Source: Halolamina litorea | GTDB lineage: Archaea; Halobacteriota; Halobacteria; Halobacteriales; Haloferacaceae | Assembly (NCBI RefSeq): GCF_026616205.1 | Contig: NZ_JANHGR010000002.1 | Span: 585,507-649,506, forward strand | Direction of reading: 5' to 3' | DNA: 64,000 nucleotides | Part shown: positions 1-8,037 of the stretch, piece after piece | Position numbering within the stretch: position 1 is the first letter of the stretch | How the letters are laid out: every line of letters begins with the position of its first letter | Made by a program: the position numbers and the translations under genes | Notes under the pieces: generated by a model | Told to the model about the DNA's origin: nothing | What the model saw: only the letters and a program-made list of their open reading frames with translations | Databases searched by the model: none

Positions 1-423
1 CTTGCTGACTGTCTCCTCGACCTTCTCGGAGACCTCCTCGGTGACCTTCTCGGAGACCTCCTCGGTGACCTCCTCGCTGACGGCTTCGGTCACCTGATCG
101 ACCTCCTTGCTGACGGTCTGTTCGACCTCCTGGCTGACGGTGTCGGAGACCTTTTCGGTGACTTCCTCGCTCACCGTGTCGGAGACTTTCTCGGTGACCT
201 CCTCGCTGACGGTCTCCTCGACTTGTTGGGCGACCTCCTGGGTCATCCAGTCGGGGTCGAACCGCGCCATCTTCCACGCGATGTGGATGACGTAGGAGAG
301 CAACACCCCGAGGCCGAAGGCGACGCCCACCAGCGTCCCCACTTCGAGCATCAACACGATCGCGATGAAGATGGTGACGCCGTAGGCGAGGTCGGTCACG
401 AAGTCCACGCGCGACGGGTTCAT
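1..423 (-). CDS. Membrane-anchored coiled-coil repeat protein (C-terminus cut by window edge)
   Basis: The reading frame is open from an ATG at 423 to the left edge of the window, giving 141 residues without a stop, so the gene is partial. Residues about 10-50 form two closely spaced hydrophobic segments (LAYGVTIFIAIVLML and VGVAFGLGVLLSYVIHIAW). After FDPDWMTQEV the rest is a low-complexity Val/Glu/Ser/Thr stretch in which VSEEVTEKVSDT recurs, a pattern expected of a long coiled coil or helical rod facing the cytoplasm or cell exterior. The repeat is also visible in the DNA as 36-bp units. I do not recognise a named family. A TATA-like element (ggtatac, about 479-487) lies upstream on the same strand. 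Function is unknown; an anchored structural or scaffold role is an inference only. Confidence 0.75.
   Translation of the reverse strand, partial: MNPSRVDFVTDLAYGVTIFIAIVLMLEVGTLVGVAFGLGVLLSYVIHIAWKMARFDPDWMTQEVAQQVEETVSEEVTEKVSDTVSEEVTEKVSDTVSQEVEQTVSKEVDQVTEAVSEEVTEEVSEKVTEEVSEKVEETVSK
137..208. repeat. 36-bp tandem repeat inside the coiled-coil gene
   Basis: Two adjacent 36-bp units (137-172 and 173-208) differ at only a few positions and encode the 12-residue unit TVSEEVTEKVSD. Shorter, less regular copies continue to the left edge. This is coding repetition, not a CRISPR or integration feature. Confidence 0.7.
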
Positions 424-532
424 CGACCCACCTCCCGCTGTCGAGATTCGTCCATACGGGAGAACGTGGTTCCACACAGGTATACCCACCTCTCCCGGTG
501 GCGCCGGCCGGGTTCGGCCGAAACCGTCAAAT

Positions 533-540
533 AACTTAAG
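533..540 (+). promoter_or_regulatory. TATA box of the PiT transporter gene
   Basis: AACTTAAG is centred about 27 bp before the ATG at 564, the spacing expected for a leaderless haloarchaeal transcript. Confidence 0.55.
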
Positions 541-563
541 AACTGGCCGTCCGACCTCCCCGC

Positions 564-1739
564 ATGGTCGAGGCGCTCCTGCTCGTCGGGATCGCGGTGG
601 CCCTCTTCGTCGGCTTCAACATCGGTGGGTCGACGACGGGGCCGGCGTTCGGCCCGGCGGTCGGCGCCGACGCGATCTCGAAAGCCGGCGCCGCGGCGCT
701 GATGGCGGTCTGTTTCGCGGTCGGCGCGTGGACGCTCGGCAGGCGCGTCGTCGACAAACTCGGCGGGGAGCTACTGGCCGACCCCGGCGTGTTCACCGTC
801 GAGACGAGCATCGTCGTGCTCTTTTTCGTCGGTGGCGCGCTGTTCGTGGGCAACTACGTCGGCGTCCCCGCCTCCACGTCGATGACTGCGGTCGGGTCGA
901 TCGCGGGGCTGGGTGTCGCGGCCGGCGAACTCGACTGGACCGTCATGGGTGAAATCGCGCTCTGGTGGATCGTCGCCCCCGTCGTCGGCTTCTGGCTCTC
1001 TGGGACCATCGGTCGGTACTTCTACCCGCGGATCGATCGGTGGGTGGCGATCGACAGCACCGACGGGCCGCTGTTCGTCCTCGACCGCTCCGGGACGCTC
1101 CCCCGACCGGCCGCCGGCCCGAACACGACACGCCGGGAGATGGCCGGCAGCGCCGTCGTCGTCGCCATCGGTTGCCTGATGGCGTTCTCCTCGGGCACGT
1201 CGAACGTCGCCAACGCCATCGCGCCGCTGGTCGGCGCCGGCGTCGACGTGGACACGATGATCCTGCTCGGCTGTGGCGCCGTCGCGGTCGGCGCGTTCAC
1301 CATCGCCCGCCGTACCCTCGACACGCTGGGCAACGACATCACCGACCTGCCCCTCACCGCCGCCATCGTCGTCGCGGTCGTCTCCTCGACCATCGTGATC
1401 GGGCTCTCGGCCATCGGTATCCCGGCCTCGTTCGTCATCATCGCCACCACCTCGATCATCGGTCTCGGCTGGGGACGGGCGACCCGCACGGTGACGGTCT
1501 CGGCCGGCGTCCGCGGCGAGGCGGAACCGGCAGTCTCGGTCGGCGCGTTGGCCGCCGACGAGGAGGGTGAACCGGTGCCAGAGATCGGCGAGGAGGACCC
1601 TGCGGACATCCCGCCGGCCGCGGACCTGTTCGACCCGTCGACGACCGCGCGGGTGCTCCTGATGCAGAACGTGGTACCCGTACTTTCGACGGTCGGGGCT
1701 TACGTCGGGTTCACGGTGTTGTTCCGCTTCGTCTGGTGA
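564..1739 (+). CDS. PiT-family inorganic phosphate transporter
   Basis: The 391-residue protein is a polytopic membrane protein of the PiT family (cation/phosphate symport). The two inverted PiT signature repeats are both present: GFNIGGSTTGPAFGPAVGA near residue 19 and FSSGTSNVANAIAPLVGAG starting at residue 208. Hydrophobic segments cover nearly the whole chain, apart from an acidic hydrophilic stretch (residues about 330-350, DEEGEPVPEIGEEDP) before the last membrane segment. The length fits the archaeal family. The first signature has NIGGST in place of the more usual GANDVANA, which is common in archaeal members. No PhoU gene adjoins it. The start is supported by a TATA box 27 bp upstream. 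The substrate is inferred from family; sulfate or another anion cannot be ruled out. Confidence 0.88.
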   Translation: MVEALLLVGIAVALFVGFNIGGSTTGPAFGPAVGADAISKAGAAALMAVCFAVGAWTLGRRVVDKLGGELLADPGVFTVETSIVVLFFVGGALFVGNYVGVPASTSMTAVGSIAGLGVAAGELDWTVMGEIALWWIVAPVVGFWLSGTIGRYFYPRIDRWVAIDSTDGPLFVLDRSGTLPRPAAGPNTTRREMAGSAVVVAIGCLMAFSSGTSNVANAIAPLVGAGVDVDTMILLGCGAVAVGAFTIARRTLDTLGNDITDLPLTAAIVVAVVSSTIVIGLSAIGIPASFVIIATTSIIGLGWGRATRTVTVSAGVRGEAEPAVSVGALAADEEGEPVPEIGEEDPADIPPAADLFDPSTTARVLLMQNVVPVLSTVGAYVGFTVLFRFVW

Positions 1740-1769
1740 CGCCGGCTCCGGGAGCGCCCGGTCCAGAAA

Positions 1770-2456
1770 TCAGTCGGCGTCGTCGGCCGACGGCTGCCCG
1801 GCCGCGGGACGTCCGCCGTCGCCGGCGTCGATGCTGCCCGTCTCTGGGATCACCTCCTCGCCCACTGCGGCCTGACCTTTCCGGCGACGACGGCGAGCGC
1901 GTAGATGCCGGCTGCGACGAGCACCACGATGCCGCCGGCGGTCGCGCCGACGTAGTAGGAGTTCGCGATGCCCAACAGCACTGCGAGTTCGGCCATCACC
2001 ACGGAGAGCAGCAGCGACTCGGTGAAGCTCCGGGGAGACCTGCGCCGCGCCGGCGACCGGCACCACCAGCATCGTCGCAACGAGGATCACGCCCATGATC
2101 TGCATGGCGCCGCCGCCGACCACCGTGAGGTAGGGGCTCACCCCGAGGTCGATGACCGCGTTCAGGAACAGACCGACGGCGACGCCCGCGAACGCCGTGT
2201 GCGCGCGCGGCCGATCAGCGCCAGTTGGCGGTGGACGAGGAACGTCCCGATCAGCGACGCGATGATGCCGACACAGAGGCCGACCACCTTGCGGACGGTG
2301 ATGGGAATCTCCTTCGAGGCGCCCGCGTGCTGGGCGACGTAGCCCAGTCGCGACCTCTCGTCGAACTCGTGGGCCGGTTCGCCGAACAGGCGGGCCGTCC
2401 CCGAGTCGGGGCGGAGCAAACCGAGCATCAGCTTCATCAGCGTCGACTGACCAGGG
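1770..2456 (-). pseudogene. Decayed metal ABC transporter (ZnuC/ZnuB remnants fused)
   Basis: Three pieces of a zinc/manganese-type ABC transporter can be read on the minus strand in different frames. At 2456-2285 there is an ATPase fragment that begins inside the Walker A motif (QSTLMKLMLGLLRPDSG, Lys replaced by Gln) and ends at VRKVV. It runs directly into a permease fragment (FLVHRQLALIG). A frame change near 2210 then gives AHTAFAGVAVGLFLNAV and MQIMGVILVATMLVVPVAGAA. A second near 2040 gives LLLSVVMAELAVLLGIANSYYVG. A third near 1870 leads to a stop at 1770. Compared with the intact ATPase and permease at 32820-34522, the ATPase has lost its N-terminus and second half, and the permease has lost its N-terminus and about 100 central residues. 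No binding-protein gene remains. The acyl-CoA dehydrogenase gene begins immediately beyond the broken end. Confidence 0.85.
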
Positions 2457-2541
2457 CTATGGAACCGACCGGGACCGATCTCCGGCCCGACTGCCCCCGT
2501 TCGCCGAAAAACTCTTGGTGTGTTTCTTGTTGGGTAGGACC

Positions 2542-3696
2542 ATGGACTACGGACTCTCTCCAGAGCAAGAGCAGCTCCGCGACGAAGTGCGGCGGTTCGC
2601 GGAGAACGAGATCGCACCTGTCGCGAGCGAGTACGACCGCGAGGAGAAGTACCCCGCCGCGATCGTCGAGAAGGCGTCGGAGATGGGGCTGACCGGCGCA
2701 CACTTCCCGATGGAGTACGGCGGCGTCGGCTACTCGACGCTCGACATGGCCATTGTGACCGAGGAGCTGTTCGCGGTCGACCCCGGGATCGGGCTCTGTG
2801 TCACCAGCGCCGGCTTCGGCGCGGAGGCGATCATGGAGTTCGGCACCGAGGAGCAGAAAGCGGAGTACCTCCCGCCGATCGCGAACGGCGAGGCGGTGAT
2901 GGGCGCGGCGATCAGCGAACCCCACGCCGGTTCGGACGTGAGTTCGCTCTCTACCCGGGCCGAGAAGGACGGCGACGAGTGGGTGCTCAACGGCTCGAAG
3001 ATGTGGATCACCAACGGTTCGGTCGGGGACTACTTCGTCGTGATGTGTGAGACCGACCCCGACGTGGGCGACCGCTACACCGGCTTCTCCCAGATCCTCG
3101 TCGAGCGCGAGCGCGACGGGTTCGAGAGCGAGAAGATCACCGGGAAGATGGGCATCCGCGCGAGCGACACCGCCGAACTCCGGTTCGACGACGTGCGCGT
3201 CCCCGAGGAGAACCTCGTCGGCCAGCGCGGGATGGGGTTCCCCCAACTGATGCAGTTCTTCGACGAGACCCGGACGATGGTCGCCGCACAGGCGGTCGGG
3301 ATCGCCAAGGGCGCCGCCGAGCGCGCGCTGTCCTACGCCGAGGAACGCGAGCAGTTCGGCCGCGAGATCTCGGAGTTCCAAGCGATCCGCCACAAACTGT
3401 CGGACATGCACACCCGGACCGAGGCGGCGCGCCAACTCACCTACAAGTCGGCATGGAGCGTCGACAACGCCGAGGAGGACCTGACGATGTTGGCTTCGAT
3501 GGCCAAGGAGTTCGCCTCGGACGTGGCGACCGACGCCGCCGACGAGGCGGTCCAAATTCACGGCGGCGCGGGGTTCGTCGACGACTTCGACGTCGAGCGG
3601 CTCTACCGCGACTCGAAGATCACCCAGATCTACGAGGGTACCACCGAGATCCAGAAGAACATCGTCGCGCGGGAACTGTTGGACGAGGGGTACTGA
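2542..3696 (+). CDS. Acyl-CoA dehydrogenase
   Basis: The 384-residue flavoprotein matches the acyl-CoA dehydrogenase family over its full length. It opens with the alpha-helical N-terminal domain (MDYGLSPEQEQLRDEVRRF), followed by the FAD-contacting middle beta domain (AISEPHAGSDVSS, WITNGSVGDYF) and the C-terminal helical domain. The catalytic base is the Glu of IYEGTTEIQ, residue 365. The expected reaction is alpha,beta-dehydrogenation of an acyl-CoA thioester with electrons passed to an ETF. I chose ATG 2542 over the upstream in-frame ATG at 2515 because the family N-terminus starts at MDYGL and an A/T-rich element (aaaactctt) lies about 29 bp upstream of 2542. No other beta-oxidation gene adjoins, so chain-length preference is unknown. 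Confidence 0.93.
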   Translation: MDYGLSPEQEQLRDEVRRFAENEIAPVASEYDREEKYPAAIVEKASEMGLTGAHFPMEYGGVGYSTLDMAIVTEELFAVDPGIGLCVTSAGFGAEAIMEFGTEEQKAEYLPPIANGEAVMGAAISEPHAGSDVSSLSTRAEKDGDEWVLNGSKMWITNGSVGDYFVVMCETDPDVGDRYTGFSQILVERERDGFESEKITGKMGIRASDTAELRFDDVRVPEENLVGQRGMGFPQLMQFFDETRTMVAAQAVGIAKGAAERALSYAEEREQFGREISEFQAIRHKLSDMHTRTEAARQLTYKSAWSVDNAEEDLTMLASMAKEFASDVATDAADEAVQIHGGAGFVDDFDVERLYRDSKITQIYEGTTEIQKNIVARELLDEGY

Positions 3697-3823
3697 ACAC
3701 CGCGGGGCCGGCTGCTCGGAGCGCGCGAACCGCGGCCGACCACGCAGTCAGCCCGTACGACCCTTTTCGTGGGCGCCCCACGGCCCGCCGGCGGTTATCT
3801 GCCCCGAACGCGGGACTAATCGA

Positions 3824-3830
3824 GTTAAAT
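3824..3830 (+). promoter_or_regulatory. TATA-like box before the DUF4382 lipoprotein gene
   Basis: GTTAAAT lies about 68 bp before the ATG at 3895, implying a leader of about 40 nt. Confidence 0.35.
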
Positions 3831-3894
3831 GCGGGTGAATCGAGGTTGGGCGTGCCCCCGCTTTTCCCGGGTCCAGTTCGTTCGGGGTGAGTGC

Positions 3895-4569
3895 ATGAGC
3901 GACACAACGACGACACGGCGGAACTATCTCAGAGCGGCGGGCGCGGTCGGCCTCGCCGGGATAACCGGGCTCGCGGGCTGCTCAGGCGGGACGGCCACGG
4001 GTACGCTCGCGACGGTCGTGAAGGACGCGCCCGGGGACATCGCCGATTTCGAGCGCTGCGTCGTCACCGTCGAGGGGTTCTGGCTGGCGGAGGGCGGCGA
4101 GGGCGGCGACGACGGCGGGGACGGCGACGACGGCGGGGAGAACACCGCCACGACCGACGAGGACGCCGTCACCACACAGAACGAGGAAGACGTTGACCAG
4201 AGCGACGACCGGACGTACTACGAGTACGACGAGCCACAGGAGGCCGACCTCGTCCAACTCCAGGACGGGGAGACGAAACTGGTCGACGAACACGAGATCG
4301 AGACGGGCACGTACGCCTACCTCCAACTCGACGTGTCCGGCGTCGACGCGACGCTCACCGGCGGCGACTCGGCGGAGGTCGTGACGCCCGGGGAGGCGCC
4401 GCTGCAGTTCAACGAGTCCTTCGAGGTGCGCGCCGACCAGCGAACGACGTTCACCGCTGACTTCACGCCGGTCCAGCGCGGCGGCTCCAACGGGTACATC
4501 CTCCAGCCAGTCGCCTCCGGCACCGAGGTCTCCTACGAGGCCACGGAGACCGAGACCGACGCAGAGTAA
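3895..4569 (+). CDS. Tat-exported DUF4382-type lipoprotein
   Basis: The 224-residue protein starts with a twin-arginine signal (TRRNYLRAAGAVGLAGITGLAGC) ending in the lipobox LAGC, so it should be exported folded by Tat and anchored by a lipid on the Cys. The mature part opens with TGTLATVVKDAPGDIADFERCVVTVEGFWL, characteristic of the DUF4382 beta-sandwich family. A Gly/Asp-rich insert (GGEGGDDGGDGDDGGE and a following acidic stretch, residues about 65-105) interrupts the domain. The second half (LVQLQDGETKLVDEHEIETGTYAYLQLDV) returns to the family pattern. ATG 3895 is preferred to the upstream in-frame ATG at 3829 because it places the Arg pair about eight residues from the N-terminus. The function of the family is not known; a cell-surface role follows from the signal. 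Confidence 0.85.
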   Translation: MSDTTTTRRNYLRAAGAVGLAGITGLAGCSGGTATGTLATVVKDAPGDIADFERCVVTVEGFWLAEGGEGGDDGGDGDDGGENTATTDEDAVTTQNEEDVDQSDDRTYYEYDEPQEADLVQLQDGETKLVDEHEIETGTYAYLQLDVSGVDATLTGGDSAEVVTPGEAPLQFNESFEVRADQRTTFTADFTPVQRGGSNGYILQPVASGTEVSYEATETETDAE

Positions 4570-4695
4570 CCCAGCGCGCTGCTGCCCCGGGGACCCTCCA
4601 CTCTTTCCCCGGCGGCGCAGCCGACTGGTGACGCAGGTCCCCGCTGACGCTCGCCCGGCCCAACGTTTTCTCCCGCGAACCCCTACCGGCCACGG

Positions 4696-5091
4696 ATGGA
4701 CGCCGAACGCTGGTGGTCGCCGTTCGTCGGGGTGGCGACGGCCGTCTGGATCGCGCTGTTCGCCGTCGACCTCGCGGTCACGTTCGACGTTCTCGCTCTC
4801 GCGCCGCCGACCGTCGACGCCGTCCGTCGAGCCCTCCGAGGGCTGTTGGCCGTGTTCCTCATCGATCTGGCGTTGCTCTACCGGTGGTCCGAGCAGCGCC
4901 CGCTGGTGTTCCTCCGCGAGAACTGGTTTCTCGTCCTCACGGCGGTCCCGTGGTTCCGGCCGCTCCGACTGCTCCGTGCCGGCCGGTCGGTCCGTGCGCT
5001 CCGCCTCCTCGCGCGCTCGCGGCGCGTCGGCGCGCTGCTCACCAAACTCCGCCGGACCGCCCGAGTGCTCTGGCAACGACTACGCGAGTGA
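4696..5091 (+). CDS. Small membrane protein resembling part of a voltage-sensor domain
   Basis: The 131-residue protein has three to four hydrophobic segments (VGVATAVWIALFAVDLAV, LLAVFLIDLALLY, NWFLVLTAVPWF) followed by an Arg-rich segment, RPLRLLRAGRSVRALRLLARSRR, with positive charges at roughly three-residue spacing. The order 'FLIDLALLYRW...RENWFLVLTAVPWFRPLRLLR' closely resembles the S2-S3-S4 part of voltage-gated potassium channels. No pore helix or selectivity filter (TxGYG) follows, and the protein ends with a basic amphipathic tail. It overlaps the end of the convergent DUF389 gene by 12 bp. It could be a free-standing voltage-sensor-like protein or a truncated channel; the sequence alone does not decide. 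Confidence 0.7.
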   Translation: MDAERWWSPFVGVATAVWIALFAVDLAVTFDVLALAPPTVDAVRRALRGLLAVFLIDLALLYRWSEQRPLVFLRENWFLVLTAVPWFRPLRLLRAGRSVRALRLLARSRRVGALLTKLRRTARVLWQRLRE

Positions 5092-6459
5092 GCCGGGCGC
5101 CGTCAGCAGCGGCCAGCCGTCGAAGGGCCACCACGTGAACGGCCACCAGCCGCCCGACCTCGCCCCGGCGTCCTGGGCCGGCGCGCGCTGGTAGTCGACG
5201 AACCGAACGTCGACCCGGACCGGTCGCCCCGTTCGGTCGTCGATCGCAGCCCGGAGGGCCATCGCCAGCCTCTCGTGTTCGCGGTCGGTCGTCCGCCCGA
5301 CGGTCACCGTCACCGCGATCTCGTCGCTGAAGGCGCCGGCGTCGTTGTACTCGGTCTCGACGCCCTCGAGTTCGAGCGACCGGTACTGCTCCTCGGCCAG
5401 CACCGTCTGGATCGCGTCGTTGGCCCGCTGTTCGAACACGAGGTGTTGGTACGTCCCCGCGACGGTCCCGCCGGCGACGACGAGAAAGAGGAGGACGATC
5501 ACGGCGTACCCCCCGGTTCGTAACGAGACGGTCCCCCCGCGCAGGCCGCGGAACACCGACGTTCGGTAGCCAAGCGCGACGAACGCGAGGTACGCGGTGA
5601 GGTTGATGAAGACGATGTTCATCAGGAGCAGGACGGTCGCGCCGGCGACGATGAGCGGCTCCCCCCACGCCGTCCCGATGCCGGCCACGGCGGCGGCGGG
5701 GACGATGGCCGCGGCGACGGCGACGCCGGCGATGGAGACCGGCAGGTCGGTCGCCAGCGCGAGCGCACCGGCGAGTCCGGCCGAGATGGCGATGGCGAGG
5801 GCCAGGAGGTTCGGCGTGACGAACGCCCCTACCTGCCCGATGTTTCCCACGTCGAGCGTCGACGGCACGAAGCCGCTCCACTGGAGGAAGCGGCTCATCG
5901 CCACCCCGCCGACGTAGGCGACGACCAGCCCCGTGATCTGCGACGTGGCGCTGTCGACGACCATCTCCCGGTCGCTCGTCACGGCGCCGACGCTGGCCGA
6001 GAGCGTCGACCCGGCGAACGGGGCGATCACCATCGCGCCCACGATGACGATGGCGGAGTCGAGCAACAGTCCACCCACGGCGACGACGGCGCTGGTGAGC
6101 GCGAACGCGAGGTACGTCGCCGTGTCGGGTGTCAGGTCCGCCGCCCGTTCCCGGATCTCGGCGTTCGACGCGCCACGCCCGCGCGGCCCCTCGACGTAGC
6201 GGTCCGTGAGGGTATCGACGTTCTGGACGGTCGCGCGGTCGACGTCGGTGACGACGGTGTAGGTGTCCCGCGGGAGTCCGGCCTCGTGCAGTCGGCCGAG
6301 AACTGTATCGACGGCGCCGGTCGGCACCGGTATCGACGCCAGCGTCCCCTCGCGGTGTCCGTTGGCCTCGGTGAACACGAACTCGACCCCCATCTCCGAG
6401 AGCGTCTCCCGAACCGCGTCTCGGTCGTCGCCGGGGACGAACACCTGGACGAGGCGCAT
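5080..6459 (-). CDS. DUF389 / TIGR00341 family membrane protein
   Basis: The 459-residue protein matches the TIGR00341/DUF389 family. Residues 1-85 form a soluble alpha/beta domain beginning MRLVQVFVPGDDRDAVRETL. Residues about 120-345 hold the DUF389 membrane core, with the signature SAIVIVGAMVIAPFAGSTLSASVGAV and further hydrophobic helices (LLALAIAISAGLAGALAL, VAAAIVPAAAVAGIG, LLMNIVFINLTAYLAFVALGY). A soluble C-terminal domain follows. Members are widespread in archaea and bacteria, but no transport or signalling function is established. The gene runs convergently into the preceding membrane protein with a 12-bp overlap of coding ends. Confidence 0.9.
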   Translation of the reverse strand: MRLVQVFVPGDDRDAVRETLSEMGVEFVFTEANGHREGTLASIPVPTGAVDTVLGRLHEAGLPRDTYTVVTDVDRATVQNVDTLTDRYVEGPRGRGASNAEIRERAADLTPDTATYLAFALTSAVVAVGGLLLDSAIVIVGAMVIAPFAGSTLSASVGAVTSDREMVVDSATSQITGLVVAYVGGVAMSRFLQWSGFVPSTLDVGNIGQVGAFVTPNLLALAIAISAGLAGALALATDLPVSIAGVAVAAAIVPAAAVAGIGTAWGEPLIVAGATVLLLMNIVFINLTAYLAFVALGYRTSVFRGLRGGTVSLRTGGYAVIVLLFLVVAGGTVAGTYQHLVFEQRANDAIQTVLAEEQYRSLELEGVETEYNDAGAFSDEIAVTVTVGRTTDREHERLAMALRAAIDDRTGRPVRVDVRFVDYQRAPAQDAGARSGGWWPFTWWPFDGWPLLTAPGSLA

Positions 6460-6723
6460 ACCGCCCGCTCGGCGTGCGCTCCTTTCACTACAAACCGACT
6501 ACTCGCGTCTAACACGGCCATACCCGTCCGTGACCGCTGCAGCCTGCACCTGTGGCGTTTCGGGGAGGCGCTGGCCCTGCCCGACTGCTCCTGCGCTGGG
6601 CGGCGCCGGTACAGCGGTTTCACCCTCCGAGCACGGCTTCGACGGGGGTGGTTATGAACTCCTTTCCCCCCCGTTGCTCGTTCATACTAAACCCGGCCAA
6701 GAGCCAAGGCTGTCGGTACGAAG

Positions 6724-7983
6724 ATGACGGACACCCACTCCACGAACGAACGGGCCCTGATCCCCACGGGACACGACGCGGCCAGTTACACCTGTGTTCG
6801 GTCGCTCGCCCGGCGAGGGATCGGGTCGATCATCGCGTCGGAGAAAGATGGGGTGCCCGCCGCTTCCTCCCGCTACTGCGACGAGTCGGTGTCGGTTCCG
6901 GACCCCCGCGAGGGACTCCTGGCGTACCGTGACGAACTCCTCGAACTGGCGGCGCGGCCGGACGTGCGGACGGTGATCCCGGTCCGCCCGGAGGACTCCT
7001 ACCTGCTCTCGCGGTACCGGGAGGCGTTCGCCGAACACGTCTCGCTGGTCGTACCGACGATGGAGCAACTGCTAGCCGCCACCGACCGACTGCAGTTGGC
7101 TGCCGCCGCCGACGCCGCGGGCGTACCGGTCCCCGAGACCCGACTGCTCGCCGACGTGGGCGACTGGAGCGAGGACCTGCTGATCAAGTCACGGTACAAC
7201 TTCCTCACCGACGACTCCCTCGAACACCTGACGCCCGACGACATGGACGTGGTCAAGGAGATCCACCACGTCGTCCATGAGGACCCCCCGGACCCGGAGG
7301 CGGTTCGGCGCTCGATGGGTCACGACCCCATCGTTCAGGAGTTCATCCACACCGACGACGAGTTCATGTTCACCGGGCTGTACGACCACGGCGAACCGCT
7401 GGCGACGTTCCAACACCGCCAGATCCGCGGCAACTCCTACACCGGCGGCGGCGGCGTCTACCGCCGATCCATCTACGAACCCGAGTTGGAGCGCGTCGGC
7501 CGGGCGCTGCTGGCCGAACTCGACTGGCACGGCCTCGCCTGTATCGAGTACATGCGGGACGCAGCGACCGGCGAGTACGTGCTCACCGAGATCAACCCCC
7601 GAATGTGGCAGTCGCTCCCCTCGACGGTCCGGGCGGGCGCCGACTACCCCTACTACTACTGGCTGGCGGCGACGGGGCGCGCCGACGAGATCGACTGCAC
7701 GTACGAACTGGGCGTCGGGACGCACATGCTCCACGGGGAGTTGGGCTACCTACTGAGCGTGCTCACCGAGGAGTCACCGTACGTCGAGCGGCCGTCCGTG
7801 CCCGGTACGGTCTGGGAGATCGGTCGTTCCATCGTCCGGGAACCGCGCTTTGACTACCTCGCGCTCGACGACCCCGGCCCGTTCCTCGCGGGCCTCCGAA
7901 CCGTGCTCCCCGGCAGCGTCGCCGACCGGCTTCCGGTGCATCGGCTCGCCGACGTGGTGAGTCGCCGGCCGCGGCGCTCCTGA
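6724..7983 (+). CDS. ATP-grasp superfamily ligase (carboxylate-amine ligase-like)
   Basis: The 419-residue protein has the layout of a stand-alone ATP-grasp ligase related to carbamoyl-phosphate synthase large-chain domains. An N-terminal Rossmann-like region (ALIPTGHDAASYTCVRSLARRGI) is followed by VVPTMEQLLAATDRLQLAAAADAAGVPVPET, the usual entry to the ATP-grasp fold. The metal/ATP site is the acidic pair in YVLTEINPRMWQSL, near residue 290. Such enzymes join a carboxylate, activated as acyl-phosphate, to an amine or thiol. The substrate cannot be read from the sequence, and the neighbours (DUF389 and spondin-domain genes) give no pathway. Haloarchaeal members are often near cell-surface or sugar genes, which is not the case here. 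Confidence 0.85.
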   Translation: MTDTHSTNERALIPTGHDAASYTCVRSLARRGIGSIIASEKDGVPAASSRYCDESVSVPDPREGLLAYRDELLELAARPDVRTVIPVRPEDSYLLSRYREAFAEHVSLVVPTMEQLLAATDRLQLAAAADAAGVPVPETRLLADVGDWSEDLLIKSRYNFLTDDSLEHLTPDDMDVVKEIHHVVHEDPPDPEAVRRSMGHDPIVQEFIHTDDEFMFTGLYDHGEPLATFQHRQIRGNSYTGGGGVYRRSIYEPELERVGRALLAELDWHGLACIEYMRDAATGEYVLTEINPRMWQSLPSTVRAGADYPYYYWLAATGRADEIDCTYELGVGTHMLHGELGYLLSVLTEESPYVERPSVPGTVWEIGRSIVREPRFDYLALDDPGPFLAGLRTVLPGSVADRLPVHRLADVVSRRPRRS

Positions 7984-8037
7984 CCGCTGCCGGCCGCCGA
8001 CATCGCGGTAGCGCCGGCTTCGTTCGGGGTCGGCCGA

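Noticed and set aside
2437..3561. 374-codon open frame opposite the acyl-CoA dehydrogenase
   Set aside because: It is a shadow reading frame of a well-supported gene with no motifs of its own.
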